A DNA stretch of 64,000 nt from positions 1 through 64,000 of the forward strand of contig JAEUTY010000007.1 in assembly GCA_016787805.1 (NCBI GenBank), in the 5' to 3' direction. How positions within the stretch are numbered: the first letter of the stretch is position 1; each line of letters starts with the position of its first letter. The DNA comes from Flavobacterium sp. (GTDB taxonomy: Bacteria; Bacteroidota; Bacteroidia; Flavobacteriales; Flavobacteriaceae). Shown here piece by piece: positions 16,292 to 25,734 of the stretch. Position numbers and translations under genes: made by a program. Below the pieces are notes generated by a model. That model was not told the DNA's origin, made no database searches, and saw nothing but the letters and a program-made list of their open reading frames with translations.

Positions 16292-17421
16292 TAATCCAAA
16301 TGGTTTACTTCAATAGTTGATTGCTCTCTAACACTGCTTGAAACCGTTAAACCAACAAATGGCGCAAGGTTTTCGATGTCGTTTCGGTAGTATAAATTCC
16401 CCAAAAAAGGAAATTCTGCGTACTGATGCGCTGGCAAACCCGAAAGCAGATTTTGTACTTCTGACAAAGATAAATTCCACTCCAAACTCAATCGCTCGGC
16501 CGAAGGTTCCATAAACGAAATATAGAGTAATTCGGTCAATGTATGCTGTTGCGTTTGCGAAAAATCTACGCCATTTGTCAGTTGTAATTTCAAATTTCGA
16601 TTGGATTCACGGTAATTGATGAGTGTGTTTTGTAATTCTGAAGCTGTCAAATAACTTGGAAAATCATTCTGTGGAGTATATAATTGATTGATGTTCGACT
16701 CGTGACACCACATGCATTTGGCGGGTTTTCCAGCATTCGAGTGCGAAGGATCGGCGTTGTTTTTTCGGTTGCCATTGGAATCAAAAATCCCGAAGCGCAA
16801 TTGTCCGTTGGGCAGTAATTCGATGGTTTCGTATTCGTAGATTTCGCCCGTAATTGGGTTGACTTCTTTCGACAAAAACACTTGATCAAACCCGTTTTGT
16901 TCTGAAAATTCAATAATTCTATGCTCCAAAGAAACACTTGAGTTATTCACATAACCTTTTTGGGGAAGCAAAGTATAATTACCCAATAATTCTGATAATG
17001 TAGAAGGTGTTCCGACTAATTCATAATAATGTTCGGATGCGCCAATTAATAAAACAATATACCTTCCTAAATCGACTGCTTGTTGCGTTTGATACTCTTC
17101 CGAAGCTATAATTTTTGAATGTAAAACCGTTAATTTTTCCTTTGTATTTGAATTCAAACCCAATTCATTCAGGTCAATTGAAATGAGGTTGTTTTGATAG
17201 GAAATCCCAACTTCGTTGACAGGCAATTCAGCGCCAATGAATGACAACGCCCATTTCAAACCAATAATCGATTTGTCAATCGAGTCGTCAGGATAGGCTT
17301 TGTTCCATTTCAAAGTCAACGACGAATTTTCAACCTTAGGAACAGCAACCAAATCGTCGGTGCTGTGGTTTTCGCAACTCCAAAAGGCAATAGCAATTAG
17401 TATGAGTGTTATTTTTTTCAT
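16291..17421 (-). CDS. Predicted lipoprotein with one CxxCH c-type haem motif
   Basis: I do not recognise the family of this 376-residue protein. The N-terminus is a lipoprotein signal with Cys16 after AFWS, so it should be membrane-anchored outside the cytoplasm. A single CMWCH motif (Cys236, Cys239, His240) in KPAKCMWCHESN is the covalent haem c attachment signature. The surrounding sequence does not look like a class I cytochrome c domain, so the haem may be embedded in an unfamiliar fold. It overlaps the radical SAM gene by 4 nt and the GT2 gene by 1 nt, so it belongs to the same operon. Confidence 0.8.
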   Translation of the reverse strand: MKKITLILIAIAFWSCENHSTDDLVAVPKVENSSLTLKWNKAYPDDSIDKSIIGLKWALSFIGAELPVNEVGISYQNNLISIDLNELGLNSNTKEKLTVLHSKIIASEEYQTQQAVDLGRYIVLLIGASEHYYELVGTPSTLSELLGNYTLLPQKGYVNNSSVSLEHRIIEFSEQNGFDQVFLSKEVNPITGEIYEYETIELLPNGQLRFGIFDSNGNRKNNADPSHSNAGKPAKCMWCHESNINQLYTPQNDFPSYLTASELQNTLINYRESNRNLKLQLTNGVDFSQTQQHTLTELLYISFMEPSAERLSLEWNLSLSEVQNLLSGLPAHQYAEFPFLGNLYYRNDIENLAPFVGLTVSSSVREQSTIEVNHLD

Positions 17422-18785
17422 TTGCTTATTTTCATCATTCCACCTGCTAAAATGGATTTGGTTTTGTGTTTCAAACGCTGTAAAAAAGTTTTATTTTTTC
17501 GACAGAATTCCACTTCGTTCACCACTTTTGAAACCGCATAATCATAGTATTTTCTCGAATAATTTCGTTTGAAATCAATTTGTCTATCAGTTGAAGTTTC
17601 CCAATTCGGATGAACGGTTATTTCGTTTTCAATTTCGTTATACAATGAAGTTCCTTTGATAGGATAAGCAATCGTAATCGTATAGTGCGTCGGATTGGCT
17701 TCTTTCAAATAGTCAATCGTTTGGTAAATATCTTTTTCGTCTTCTCCGGGATAACCGAGCATGATGAACGTTCCTGTTTCGATTCCGATGGCATTGGTGT
17801 TTTGAATCATTTTTTTCACATGATTGACATCGACTCTACGATCCATGGCATTAATGATTTTTTGCGAACCACTTTCGGCGCCAATCCAGATTCGGAAACA
17901 ACCAGCTTCTTTCAAAAGGCGTAAAATTTCATCGTTCAAACGTTCGGCTCGTGTAATGCATTCAAACCGAATTTGAGCGTTTTGTTTGACTACTTCTTCG
18001 TGAAAAGCTGTCAGCCATTTGTGACTTATGGTAAACACATCGTCAACAAACCAAATCGCATCGGGATTGTATTTCTCTTTGAGCATTTTCATTTCTTGAG
18101 CAACCAAATGTGCGGGTCTTCTGCGGTAACTTTGACCGTAAACCGCAGTACTGCACCATTTACACGTGTACGGACAACCGCGTTGCGTAGAAATCGTCAT
18201 CGAGCTTTCACCGTGATTGCGTTTCCAAGTTTCGAGGTATTTTTCATTCGGAATGGCATCGCGATTCGGCAAAGGCAATTCGTCTAATTCTCTGAATTTG
18301 GTTCGTGTAGGTGTTTGAATTACTGTTCCATTCTCAGTATAGGCAATTCCGTTTACTTTCGAGAAATCGCCTTCATTCATAATGGTTTGATACAATTCGA
18401 AAGTCGTTTCTTCACCTTCGCCAATGACAATAAAATCGGCGCCCGAATTCAAATAATTTTCAACGTTGTACGTTACATCGGGTCCGCCGAGCACTATTTT
18501 CGGAAAACCAAATTCGGCAGTTTTTAGTTTTTTCATCAACTGAATGACTTCTATTTTGGTCATTAAATTGGTGTAAATGCAAACCACTTTAGGTTGTTTT
18601 TCATAGACAAATTCCAGTTGTTCTTCTTTCGAATAAAAAGTAGAATCAAACACATCATTCGCAATATTTTTACTCCACAAATAAGCAGAAACATACAGCA
18701 AACCCAATGGTGGATAAGGTTTCATTATCTTTTGTTCCTTAGGATCATCCGATAAATAGTAGCCATGTGTGAGTAAAATGCTCAT
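17418..18785 (-). CDS. B12-binding-type radical SAM protein (cluster enzyme B)
   Basis: A 455-residue protein with an N-terminal cobalamin-binding-like domain (about 1-135; KPYPPLGLLYVSAYL, VLGGPDVT, VIGEGEETTFEL) and a radical SAM domain with Cys204, Cys208 and Cys211 in TQRGCPYTCKWCSTAVYG. The YPPLG start and GEGE turn are typical of the BchE/HpnP-like class. No DxHxxG motif is seen. It resembles enzyme A in the same operon more than enzyme C. Substrate unknown. Confidence 0.88.
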   Translation of the reverse strand: MSILLTHGYYLSDDPKEQKIMKPYPPLGLLYVSAYLWSKNIANDVFDSTFYSKEEQLEFVYEKQPKVVCIYTNLMTKIEVIQLMKKLKTAEFGFPKIVLGGPDVTYNVENYLNSGADFIVIGEGEETTFELYQTIMNEGDFSKVNGIAYTENGTVIQTPTRTKFRELDELPLPNRDAIPNEKYLETWKRNHGESSMTISTQRGCPYTCKWCSTAVYGQSYRRRPAHLVAQEMKMLKEKYNPDAIWFVDDVFTISHKWLTAFHEEVVKQNAQIRFECITRAERLNDEILRLLKEAGCFRIWIGAESGSQKIINAMDRRVDVNHVKKMIQNTNAIGIETGTFIMLGYPGEDEKDIYQTIDYLKEANPTHYTITIAYPIKGTSLYNEIENEITVHPNWETSTDRQIDFKRNYSRKYYDYAVSKVVNEVEFCRKNKTFLQRLKHKTKSILAGGMMKISK

Positions 18786-19564
18786 TTTTTTTGCAGATGA
18801 ATGATGTAATGATCGGCGTATTTCGATAAAAAACTAAATGTAGTAATTCTTTTTTCTAAATAGTTTAAAACTGAAAACAATCGCGGTTTGGATTTGAAAA
18901 ACGATTCCAAATACGATGGCGGAATGAAAAAACCAATTGGGAATTTTGTCTTAATGGTTAAGCTTGTTGATGCCAATCGTTCAATATCACTCGGATTGTA
19001 ATAATATGTGGTGACTTTTTCGCCTTCAACATTGGCTGTGGTACACTCTTTTTTTCGTCGAAATACTTCTGAAAATTTGCCTTTACCAATGAAATACAAT
19101 TGTTCCCAAAGCGTGTTTTTTGGCATAATTATCAGAACTAATTCGCCTTTTGCAGTTAGAATTTGGTTTGCATTTTCAAAGAATAATTGAAGTTCATTAA
19201 TCGACAAACAATTCAATCCACCAAAATTAGAAAACACCAAATCAAATGAATTAGAAGTATACTTTTGAGCAATTTTAGTGCAATCTAATACTTCAAAATT
19301 CAAATTATTGAATTGGTTTTTGTCGTTTGCAATTGCAATCATCTTTTCTGAAATGTCAGTTGCAGTTACCTGAAAATGTTGTTGTGCCAACCAAAGTGCA
19401 TCTTCACCAGTTCCACAGTTGATTTCTAAAATAGTTTTGGGTTGTTTTTGTTGTAAAATTTTTGAAAAATGATGATACACCCATTCGCGTTGCGCTTTTC
19501 CTATCACTGAATTGGTGAAGGATAAATCGTAGTTGTTAGCGGCTTTGTCAAAACTAGCGTTCAT
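18782..19564 (-). CDS. Class I SAM-dependent methyltransferase
   Basis: A 260-residue methyltransferase with SAM-binding motif I ILEINCGTGEDALWLAQQ (about 40-57) and motif II VTATDISEKMI. The region LVFSNFGGLNCLS is the post-motif. The C-terminal half is typical of the small-molecule methyltransferase group and contains a hydrophobic stretch near FPIGFFIPPSYLE. The acceptor is unknown. It lies between two B12-type radical SAM genes and overlaps them by 4 and 11 nt. Confidence 0.85.
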   Translation of the reverse strand: MNASFDKAANNYDLSFTNSVIGKAQREWVYHHFSKILQQKQPKTILEINCGTGEDALWLAQQHFQVTATDISEKMIAIANDKNQFNNLNFEVLDCTKIAQKYTSNSFDLVFSNFGGLNCLSINELQLFFENANQILTAKGELVLIIMPKNTLWEQLYFIGKGKFSEVFRRKKECTTANVEGEKVTTYYYNPSDIERLASTSLTIKTKFPIGFFIPPSYLESFFKSKPRLFSVLNYLEKRITTFSFLSKYADHYIIHLQKK

Positions 19565-21014
19565 TTTCCAATCGCTTTAACATCAGTGAATCGATAAACG
19601 AACTCGGAATATAATAACCTAATTTGGCAATCGATTTTAGTTTTGAGAAACTCAGTTGTTTCGGGTTTTTAAGTACTTGTTTTAAGTTGAAAAACCCTTG
19701 ACTTTTTCGGTATTCTTCGTGTACAAAACGTTGTAATTTTCGGTAATAATTGGAATTATAGGTTCCGTTGAACATCATGTCCAAATCGTCCGAATCGTTC
19801 CAATTGGCTTTGAGTTGCAAATCGTCTTTTACTTTTTCATAAAACTTCGTTCCTGGTAACGGATACGAAACCGAAATCCCAATGTTGTCAGGCAGTAATT
19901 CTTTCACCATGGCAATGGTTTTTTGGATATCCTGCTGATTTTCGCCCAAGTAACCAAATTGTAAAAAGAAAGCGACGCGTATGTTTTTCTCTTTTAAAAG
20001 GCGAGTAGCTTGGTAAATCTCTTCCACTTTGGTGCCTTTGTCCATTGCATCGAGAATTTTTTGTGAAGCACTTTCGGCCCCAACCCAAACTTCTTCCAAA
20101 CCTGAACTGGCCAAGGCGTCAATGGTGTCTTCTTTCAAAAGTAAGTCAACACGACTTTGAATGTAATAGCGAATTTTTAAACTTCTTTTTTGCAATTCGA
20201 TGTTGAATTCCTGAACCCAATTGGGCTTTAATCCAAAAATATCATCACACATCCAAAAGCGGTTGACGTTGAATTTTTTGGAAAGAAAATCCAAATGATT
20301 GGCAATGTATTCGGGTGAATGCGAGTTGTAACGATTGCCGTAAATGGGTTTGGCGCACCAGTTGCATTTGTACGGACAACCTCGTGTTGTGGCGATATTT
20401 AAAGTAAATTCTTGACCGCTTTGCTTCCAAATGGTTTTGTAGGATTCAATATCAACTAAATCCCAAGCTGGTAAAGGTAAATCGTCGAGTTGAACTAAAA
20501 CAGAACGTTTGGGATTGACTTGAATTTCGTTGTTATTTTTAAATGCAATTCCAGAAATGATGTCAATTGATTGCTGACTTTCTAGTGAATTAATCAATTC
20601 TAATAACGTCAATTCGCCTTCACCTTGAATAATAAAATCGGCTCCTTTTTCGATGTATTCTGTATAATGATCGGTCGAATCGGAACTGGAAACAATGACT
20701 GTACAATGGTGTTTTTTTCCGAGCTGAATCATTTCAAAGCAGGCTTGTCGCATGTTGGTGAGGCACATTTTGGTCAGATAGTTAAAACCATCGTCGTAAA
20801 TGACTAAGTATTTTGGTTTTTTTTCTTCTAGAATAGGAAGAATCGCTTTCGGACTGTCTAATAAATTGGTGTCAAAAAGGTCAACAGTATAATTATTTTT
20901 TCGCAGTAAAGCAGCAGCATACAAAGTTCCCAAAGGCGGAAAAGGCGTTTTGTTTTTCCATTGCTTTGGGTCGAGTTGGTAATAATACGAATGCGAAAAA
21001 AGTAGGTTAGACAT
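19554..21014 (-). CDS. B12-binding-type radical SAM protein (cluster enzyme A)
   Basis: A 486-residue protein built like enzyme B: N-terminal cobalamin-binding-like domain (about 1-140; TPFPPLGTLYAAALL, IQGEGELTLLEL) and radical SAM domain with Cys213, Cys217 and Cys220 in TTRGCPYKCNWCAKPIYG. The later motifs EEVWVGAESASQKILDAMDKG and FLQFGYLGENQQD match enzyme B closely, suggesting duplication of an ancestor. The ATG at 21014 (MSNLLFSH) is chosen; an ATG at 21032 would add six residues and increase the overlap with the upstream gene from 8 to 26 nt. Confidence 0.87.
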   Translation of the reverse strand: MSNLLFSHSYYYQLDPKQWKNKTPFPPLGTLYAAALLRKNNYTVDLFDTNLLDSPKAILPILEEKKPKYLVIYDDGFNYLTKMCLTNMRQACFEMIQLGKKHHCTVIVSSSDSTDHYTEYIEKGADFIIQGEGELTLLELINSLESQQSIDIISGIAFKNNNEIQVNPKRSVLVQLDDLPLPAWDLVDIESYKTIWKQSGQEFTLNIATTRGCPYKCNWCAKPIYGNRYNSHSPEYIANHLDFLSKKFNVNRFWMCDDIFGLKPNWVQEFNIELQKRSLKIRYYIQSRVDLLLKEDTIDALASSGLEEVWVGAESASQKILDAMDKGTKVEEIYQATRLLKEKNIRVAFFLQFGYLGENQQDIQKTIAMVKELLPDNIGISVSYPLPGTKFYEKVKDDLQLKANWNDSDDLDMMFNGTYNSNYYRKLQRFVHEEYRKSQGFFNLKQVLKNPKQLSFSKLKSIAKLGYYIPSSFIDSLMLKRLENER

Positions 21015-21909
21015 ATTCTTTCGGAACGACAATATTATAATTTCGTTGAACTTCTTCTAGTTTGTCATTCAAAGATAAGATAACTTTTTTTTGAAAATTG
21101 GATGGATGGTGTTTTGAGATGTTTTTTGTTGATTTTAGTGCAATTTTAAAATCATCTTCACTCAAAAATTTGAATTTAGCTCTCCATTTTCTTAGTGTAA
21201 TTGATTTGAACAAGTAGTCAATGGTGTTTCCGAAACCATTGTCAAAAAAGAATTCGATGGTTTTGGTTAATCCGTTTTTTTTGATTTCTGGAACCGTTTC
21301 TAAGTTGATTTCAAACTTAGAGAAATAATCTTTAATCCATAGATTTCTGTTGTAAAATTGCTCAAAAACTTGTTTTCCTTGCATCGGAATTAATGTTTTT
21401 AATTCGGTTGCCGTGAAACGGTTTTTCTCTTCAATTTCCAATTGTTGGTCGGAAATAAAATAATTGACACAAAAATATTTTCGTGAATTGAGCAGAAATA
21501 TTTTTTTATACAGCATCAATAAAGTTCGGCATACCCATAATTTATTGTGTTTAGTGATGACAAAAAAATCGATATCACTATCATTATCGTAATAACCTTT
21601 AGAAAGAGAACCCGAAATACCTACACTTTCTACAAATGGAAATTTCGAAATGAATAAAGCACGTTCATGCGCTTTTACCATTATTTTTTTGGCGTTCATA
21701 TTCCCTCGAAGGCGTTTGATAACACTGTCTAAATCGCTTCCATACACATAAAAATCATCTACTTTAGTTAGGATTTTTTGTTCAATCAAATGAAGCAGTT
21801 CGTTTTCAGTATCAGAACAATTTAAATTATTGGTATAGCTATGAATTTCCTCTAAAGTAAGAGGATATCTAAAGATTGAGAAATACAATATGGTTTTAAT
21901 TGTTTCCAC
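21007..21909 (-). CDS. Nucleotidyltransferase domain protein
   Basis: A 300-residue protein. Residues 1-60 look like a small winged-helix (FRYPLTLEEIHSYTNN). The nucleotidyltransferase core follows: GISGSLSKGYYDNDSDIDFFVIT holds the GS...DxD pattern that binds metal and NTP in the polymerase-beta superfamily. It could adenylylate or otherwise nucleotidylate a small molecule or protein. It is the first gene of the eleven-gene minus-strand cluster. Its presence at the head of the cluster suggests a role in substrate activation or control, which is inference. Confidence 0.82.
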   Translation of the reverse strand: METIKTILYFSIFRYPLTLEEIHSYTNNLNCSDTENELLHLIEQKILTKVDDFYVYGSDLDSVIKRLRGNMNAKKIMVKAHERALFISKFPFVESVGISGSLSKGYYDNDSDIDFFVITKHNKLWVCRTLLMLYKKIFLLNSRKYFCVNYFISDQQLEIEEKNRFTATELKTLIPMQGKQVFEQFYNRNLWIKDYFSKFEINLETVPEIKKNGLTKTIEFFFDNGFGNTIDYLFKSITLRKWRAKFKFLSEDDFKIALKSTKNISKHHPSNFQKKVILSLNDKLEEVQRNYNIVVPKEYV

Positions 21910-22284
21910 GATTCATAGCTTATTTCGAATGCTAAAAGTAGTAAAACTTTATTGAGTAAAAAAGTGAAAAACAGCCATGTTTACTCGATGTTTACTTATT
22001 TGGTTTTTACTGTTGGATGAATGGTGCTTGAAAAGGTTGCGTGATTATCTTTTAACTGCCGATTTTTTGCGATTGACATTACAAGTAATATAAAAAATTT
22101 TCATCATCGGGGTTTTTTACTCTAGGAAAATAATTGTTAGACTATTTCAAATCACCATAGTAGAGAGTAATTTTTTTAAAGATATTCGTTATAAAAGTCA
22201 TTATTAAATGTGTTAAAGATGAAGAAAAGTGTAACATTTAAAGTTAAATAATGTCTATTGTAATATCATCAATCAATCAAAACA
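21910..22284. other. Divergent intergenic region
   Basis: This 375-nt gap separates the minus-strand cluster from the plus-strand DUF5916 gene and should hold both promoters. On the minus strand TACTTTTA (near-consensus -7) lies about 25 nt before the cluster start. Two GTTTACT direct repeats at 21979-21985 and 21990-21996 are exactly 11 nt apart, one helical turn, as expected for an operator. TTACTCT (22117-22123) and AGAGTAA (22164-22170) form a weak inverted pair. No coding sequence is evident. Confidence 0.45.
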
Positions 22285-24918
22285 ATGAAAATCAAACAAA
22301 AAATTATATTTTTAGTACTAATTGGCATTTCTTTTTCTTCGAAGGCGCAATTGAAAGACAGTATAACAAAGCGAAGTTATACGACAAAGAGTATAGCATC
22401 ATCAGAATCACCAATCATTGACGGAATACTAAATGATAAAAGCTGGGATGTAGTTGAATGGGCTGGTGATTTTATTGAGCATGAGCCTGATCAAAATACA
22501 GAGCCATCTGAACAGACCAAGTTTAAAATAATTTACGATAAAAACTTTATTTATTTTGCTTTTAGATGCTACGATAAGGATCCTAAAAAAATTGTAAAGC
22601 GATTATCGAGAAGAGATGGTTTTGAAGGTGATTGGATTGAAGTAAATATCGACAGTTATAACGATAAACGAACAGGTTTTTCTTTTACATCATCGGTCTC
22701 TGGTGTAAAAGGCGATGAGTTTATTTCAAATAACGGGAATAATTGGGACGGTAGTTGGAACCCAATTTGGTATCTAAAAACCAATATTGATGAAGAAGGT
22801 TGGACAGCGGAAGTTAAAGTTCCATTGAGTCAACTAAAATTTGGAAATAATCCCGAGCAAGTTTGGGGTTTACAAGTTCAGCGAAGATTTTTTCGTGCCG
22901 AAGAACGTTCTACGTGGCAACGAATTCCTCAAGATGCTCCAGGCTGGGTTAGCGAATTTGGCGAACTGAAAGGATTAGTAAACATAGAACCCCAAAAACA
23001 AATTGAAATCCAACCTTTTTTTGCTTCTCAATTGAACACGTATCCCAAAGAGGAAGGAAATCCTTTTCGTGACGGAAGTAACACAAAAATAAATGGAGGA
23101 TTAGATGCTAAAATTGGTATTACTAATGATTTGACTTTAGATTTAACAATTAATCCCGATTTTGGTCAAGTTGATGCAGATCCAGCAGCTATAGCATTAG
23201 ATGGTTTTCAGATTTTTTTCGAGGAAAGACGCCCGTTTTTTGTTGAAAATAAAAACATTTTTGATTATCGTTTTGCTGATAATCCTGACAATCTTTTTTA
23301 TTCAAGACGAATTGGAAGAAGTCCACAAGGCAGAGTTAATGCTTCAAATAATGAATACGTTGATCGACCTACTAATACAACTATTTTAGGCGCAGCAAAG
23401 TTTAGCGGAAAAACAAAAAATGGTTGGTCACTTGGAATTCTAGAGAGTTTAACAGATAAAGAATATGCCACTATCGATACTAATGGAGCTCAAAGGCAAG
23501 AATTAGTTGAACCTTTAACTAATTATTTTGTGGGGCGAGCTCAAAAAGATTTTAACAATAGAAATAGTTTTATTGGTGGAATTTTTACGGCAACCAATAG
23601 AAATTTGCAAGGCGAAGAATTGAATTTTTTAAGAAAATCAGCCTATTCAGCAGGTTTGGACTTTCAACACAATTGGAAAAAAAGAAAGTATTTTTTTTCA
23701 GGAAACATTGTAGCTAGTCGAGTAGAAGGAAGTAAAGAATCAATTACGGCAACACAATTTAATTTAACACACTTATTTCAAAGAGTAGATGCAAGCCATG
23801 TTGATATTGATCCCAACCGAACTTCATTAACGGGAACAGGTGGTCGATTTGAAATAGGGAAATCAAGTGTAGGACATTGGCGTTACAGAGGAATTTTGAT
23901 TTGGCGTTCACCAGAATTAGAGTTGAACGATGTTGGGTTTTTAAGACAAGCCGACGAACTAAGACAATATGCTTTTCTTTCGTATCAAACCTTGAAGCCT
24001 TTTGGAAAATTCAGAAAAATTAATACCGAATTCACTCAATTTTCAAGTTATGATTTTGAAGGGAATTTCAATCGCATGCAATATGAAATAGGTTCATATG
24101 CCAATTTTAAAAATAATTGGGGAATAAATGGAAGTTTGGTATACAAACCAATTATATATTCAAATACTATTTTGCAAGGCGGACCGCGTTTTAGGTTTTC
24201 AGAAGAGTTTCTAAAAAATATTTTTATCAATTCTGATTCAAGAAAAAAAGTAAGCTTTAGAGCCGGAATTGTTCATTCACAAGGAAAAGAAGATTCGTAT
24301 TCCTATCTTGAATACGACTTTGGAGTTCAATACCAACCTATAAATTCATTTACCATTTCGTTAAACCCAAATTATTCAATCAATAAAAATAAAACTCAGT
24401 ATGTAACCGAAGCGATTTTTGGCGCAGATGCCCGATACATTACTGCCGATTTAGCGCAAAAAACATTAAGCGCCACAGTACGTTTGGATTATACCATCAA
24501 TCCAAATTTGACCATTCAATATTATGGACAACCTTTTATTTCAAACGGTAATTATTCATCATTCAATAGAGTTATTAATCCAACTGCAGATAAATACAGT
24601 GATAGAATAGCTTCGTATACTTCCAATCAAATTGGTTTTAATTCAATTGATGATGGTTACGATATTGACGAAAACACTGATGGTGTAGTAGATTATAGTA
24701 TAGGAAACCCAAATTTTTCTCAAGTTTCTTTCAATTCCAATCTAGTTGTTCGTTGGGAGTATATTCCAGGTTCTGAAATTTTTCTGGTTTGGTCGCAAGG
24801 AATTTTTGGACAAGGCAACTCGAAAGATGATTTGTTAACAGGAATAAATGATCAAATATTTGGAAGAAAACCAGAAAACATTTTCTTGATTAAAGCTACC
24901 TATCGATTTGTATTGTAA
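22285..24918 (+). CDS. DUF5916 protein with N-terminal CBM9-like domain
   Basis: An 877-residue exported protein. A signal peptide (about 1-21, ending SSKAQ) precedes a carbohydrate-binding family 9-like domain (about 40-235: SPIIDGILNDKSWDVVEWAG, then DKNFIYFAFRCYDKDP and GWTAEVKVPLSQLKFG). The rest is the DUF5916 region, rich in alternating beta-strands and ending in KATYRFVL with a C-terminal hydrophobic residue, as expected for an outer-membrane barrel. The role of the family is not established; glycan or peptide handling at the surface is a guess. It stands alone on its strand. Confidence 0.82.
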   Translation: MKIKQKIIFLVLIGISFSSKAQLKDSITKRSYTTKSIASSESPIIDGILNDKSWDVVEWAGDFIEHEPDQNTEPSEQTKFKIIYDKNFIYFAFRCYDKDPKKIVKRLSRRDGFEGDWIEVNIDSYNDKRTGFSFTSSVSGVKGDEFISNNGNNWDGSWNPIWYLKTNIDEEGWTAEVKVPLSQLKFGNNPEQVWGLQVQRRFFRAEERSTWQRIPQDAPGWVSEFGELKGLVNIEPQKQIEIQPFFASQLNTYPKEEGNPFRDGSNTKINGGLDAKIGITNDLTLDLTINPDFGQVDADPAAIALDGFQIFFEERRPFFVENKNIFDYRFADNPDNLFYSRRIGRSPQGRVNASNNEYVDRPTNTTILGAAKFSGKTKNGWSLGILESLTDKEYATIDTNGAQRQELVEPLTNYFVGRAQKDFNNRNSFIGGIFTATNRNLQGEELNFLRKSAYSAGLDFQHNWKKRKYFFSGNIVASRVEGSKESITATQFNLTHLFQRVDASHVDIDPNRTSLTGTGGRFEIGKSSVGHWRYRGILIWRSPELELNDVGFLRQADELRQYAFLSYQTLKPFGKFRKINTEFTQFSSYDFEGNFNRMQYEIGSYANFKNNWGINGSLVYKPIIYSNTILQGGPRFRFSEEFLKNIFINSDSRKKVSFRAGIVHSQGKEDSYSYLEYDFGVQYQPINSFTISLNPNYSINKNKTQYVTEAIFGADARYITADLAQKTLSATVRLDYTINPNLTIQYYGQPFISNGNYSSFNRVINPTADKYSDRIASYTSNQIGFNSIDDGYDIDENTDGVVDYSIGNPNFSQVSFNSNLVVRWEYIPGSEIFLVWSQGIFGQGNSKDDLLTGINDQIFGRKPENIFLIKATYRFVL

Positions 24919-24931
24919 ACGATTTTTACAA

Positions 24932-25666
24932 CTATTTTAAATTTCCTTTTTTCCTGTCATCATTCCAAGTGATGTAACCAATGATGGCATTGAAGAAATA
25001 AAAAGTATATTTAGCAGTGTTTGCTATGTTGAGCAACATTAGATTTTGAATAATTTTAGTCAAATTGTACAATTGCCAGATGAACCAATTATCAGGATAC
25101 ATTCGAGCCGTGTTGAAAGTGCCGCCAAAGGTAATTCCGGCCGGAATAGCGACAGCAAAAAACAATTTCCAATCGATGGCTTTGTCTGAAAAAGTTGTAA
25201 AGGCGATGTAATTCAATACTAATGAGACGAGTAAACCTAAAACAATATTTCGGTAAAAAATAAAATCAATAGCGCGCAAAACCCGACTTTTACTCCACGC
25301 CCTAAAAACCAAAAAGTTAGCGATAAAAGAGATGGGATACGTTAAAATGGCGCCTTTGTTTCCGAGTAAATAATCGATAGAACCACTCAAAAATGTATTG
25401 CAGGTTGTAATGAGGTTTCCGATGTTATTTTTCTTAGTGACTAATCGATTTCCCATCATGGAAAATCCAGTATTTAAAATGGAAACATAACCCAAAAGAA
25501 AGATGTAGTTTTTGCCTTGAAACGAAAATTTATATTCAGTGTTGTGGTAACCCAACGTAAAAGAAGCGGTAAGTACGATGATTAAACCAATCACATCCAA
25601 GTAATTACTGTTGGTAATCGATTTGATTGTTTTTAGGTTTCTTTCGGATAGAGTGAGTATCGCCAT
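24932..25666 (-). CDS. PnuC-like (nicotinamide riboside transporter family) membrane protein
   Basis: A 244-residue membrane protein with about seven transmembrane helices. The middle segment GNKGAILTYPISFIANFLVFRAW and the C-terminal WFIWQLYNLTKIIQN, FFNAIIGYITW resemble the PnuC family, which imports nicotinamide riboside. The Trp/Gln/Asn pattern near the end is close to that of the substrate site, but the N-terminal part is divergent. The call is therefore family-level. A -7-like TACTTTTG lies only 4 nt before the ATG, so translation may be leaderless. Confidence 0.6.
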   Translation of the reverse strand: MAILTLSERNLKTIKSITNSNYLDVIGLIIVLTASFTLGYHNTEYKFSFQGKNYIFLLGYVSILNTGFSMMGNRLVTKKNNIGNLITTCNTFLSGSIDYLLGNKGAILTYPISFIANFLVFRAWSKSRVLRAIDFIFYRNIVLGLLVSLVLNYIAFTTFSDKAIDWKLFFAVAIPAGITFGGTFNTARMYPDNWFIWQLYNLTKIIQNLMLLNIANTAKYTFYFFNAIIGYITWNDDRKKGNLK

Positions 25667-25670
25667 AGAG

Positions 25671-25678
25671 CAAAAGTA
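25671..25678 (-). promoter_or_regulatory. Promoter -7 box immediately before the PnuC-like start
   Basis: On the minus strand this reads TACTTTTG followed by C, 4 nt upstream of the ATG at 25666. No TTTG is seen at the -33 position. If used, the mRNA would be leaderless or nearly so. Confidence 0.4.
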
Positions 25679-25734
25679 GGAAATTTATTTATTCATTCTC
25701 ACTGATTACTGTGACTGAACACTGAGCACAAAAA

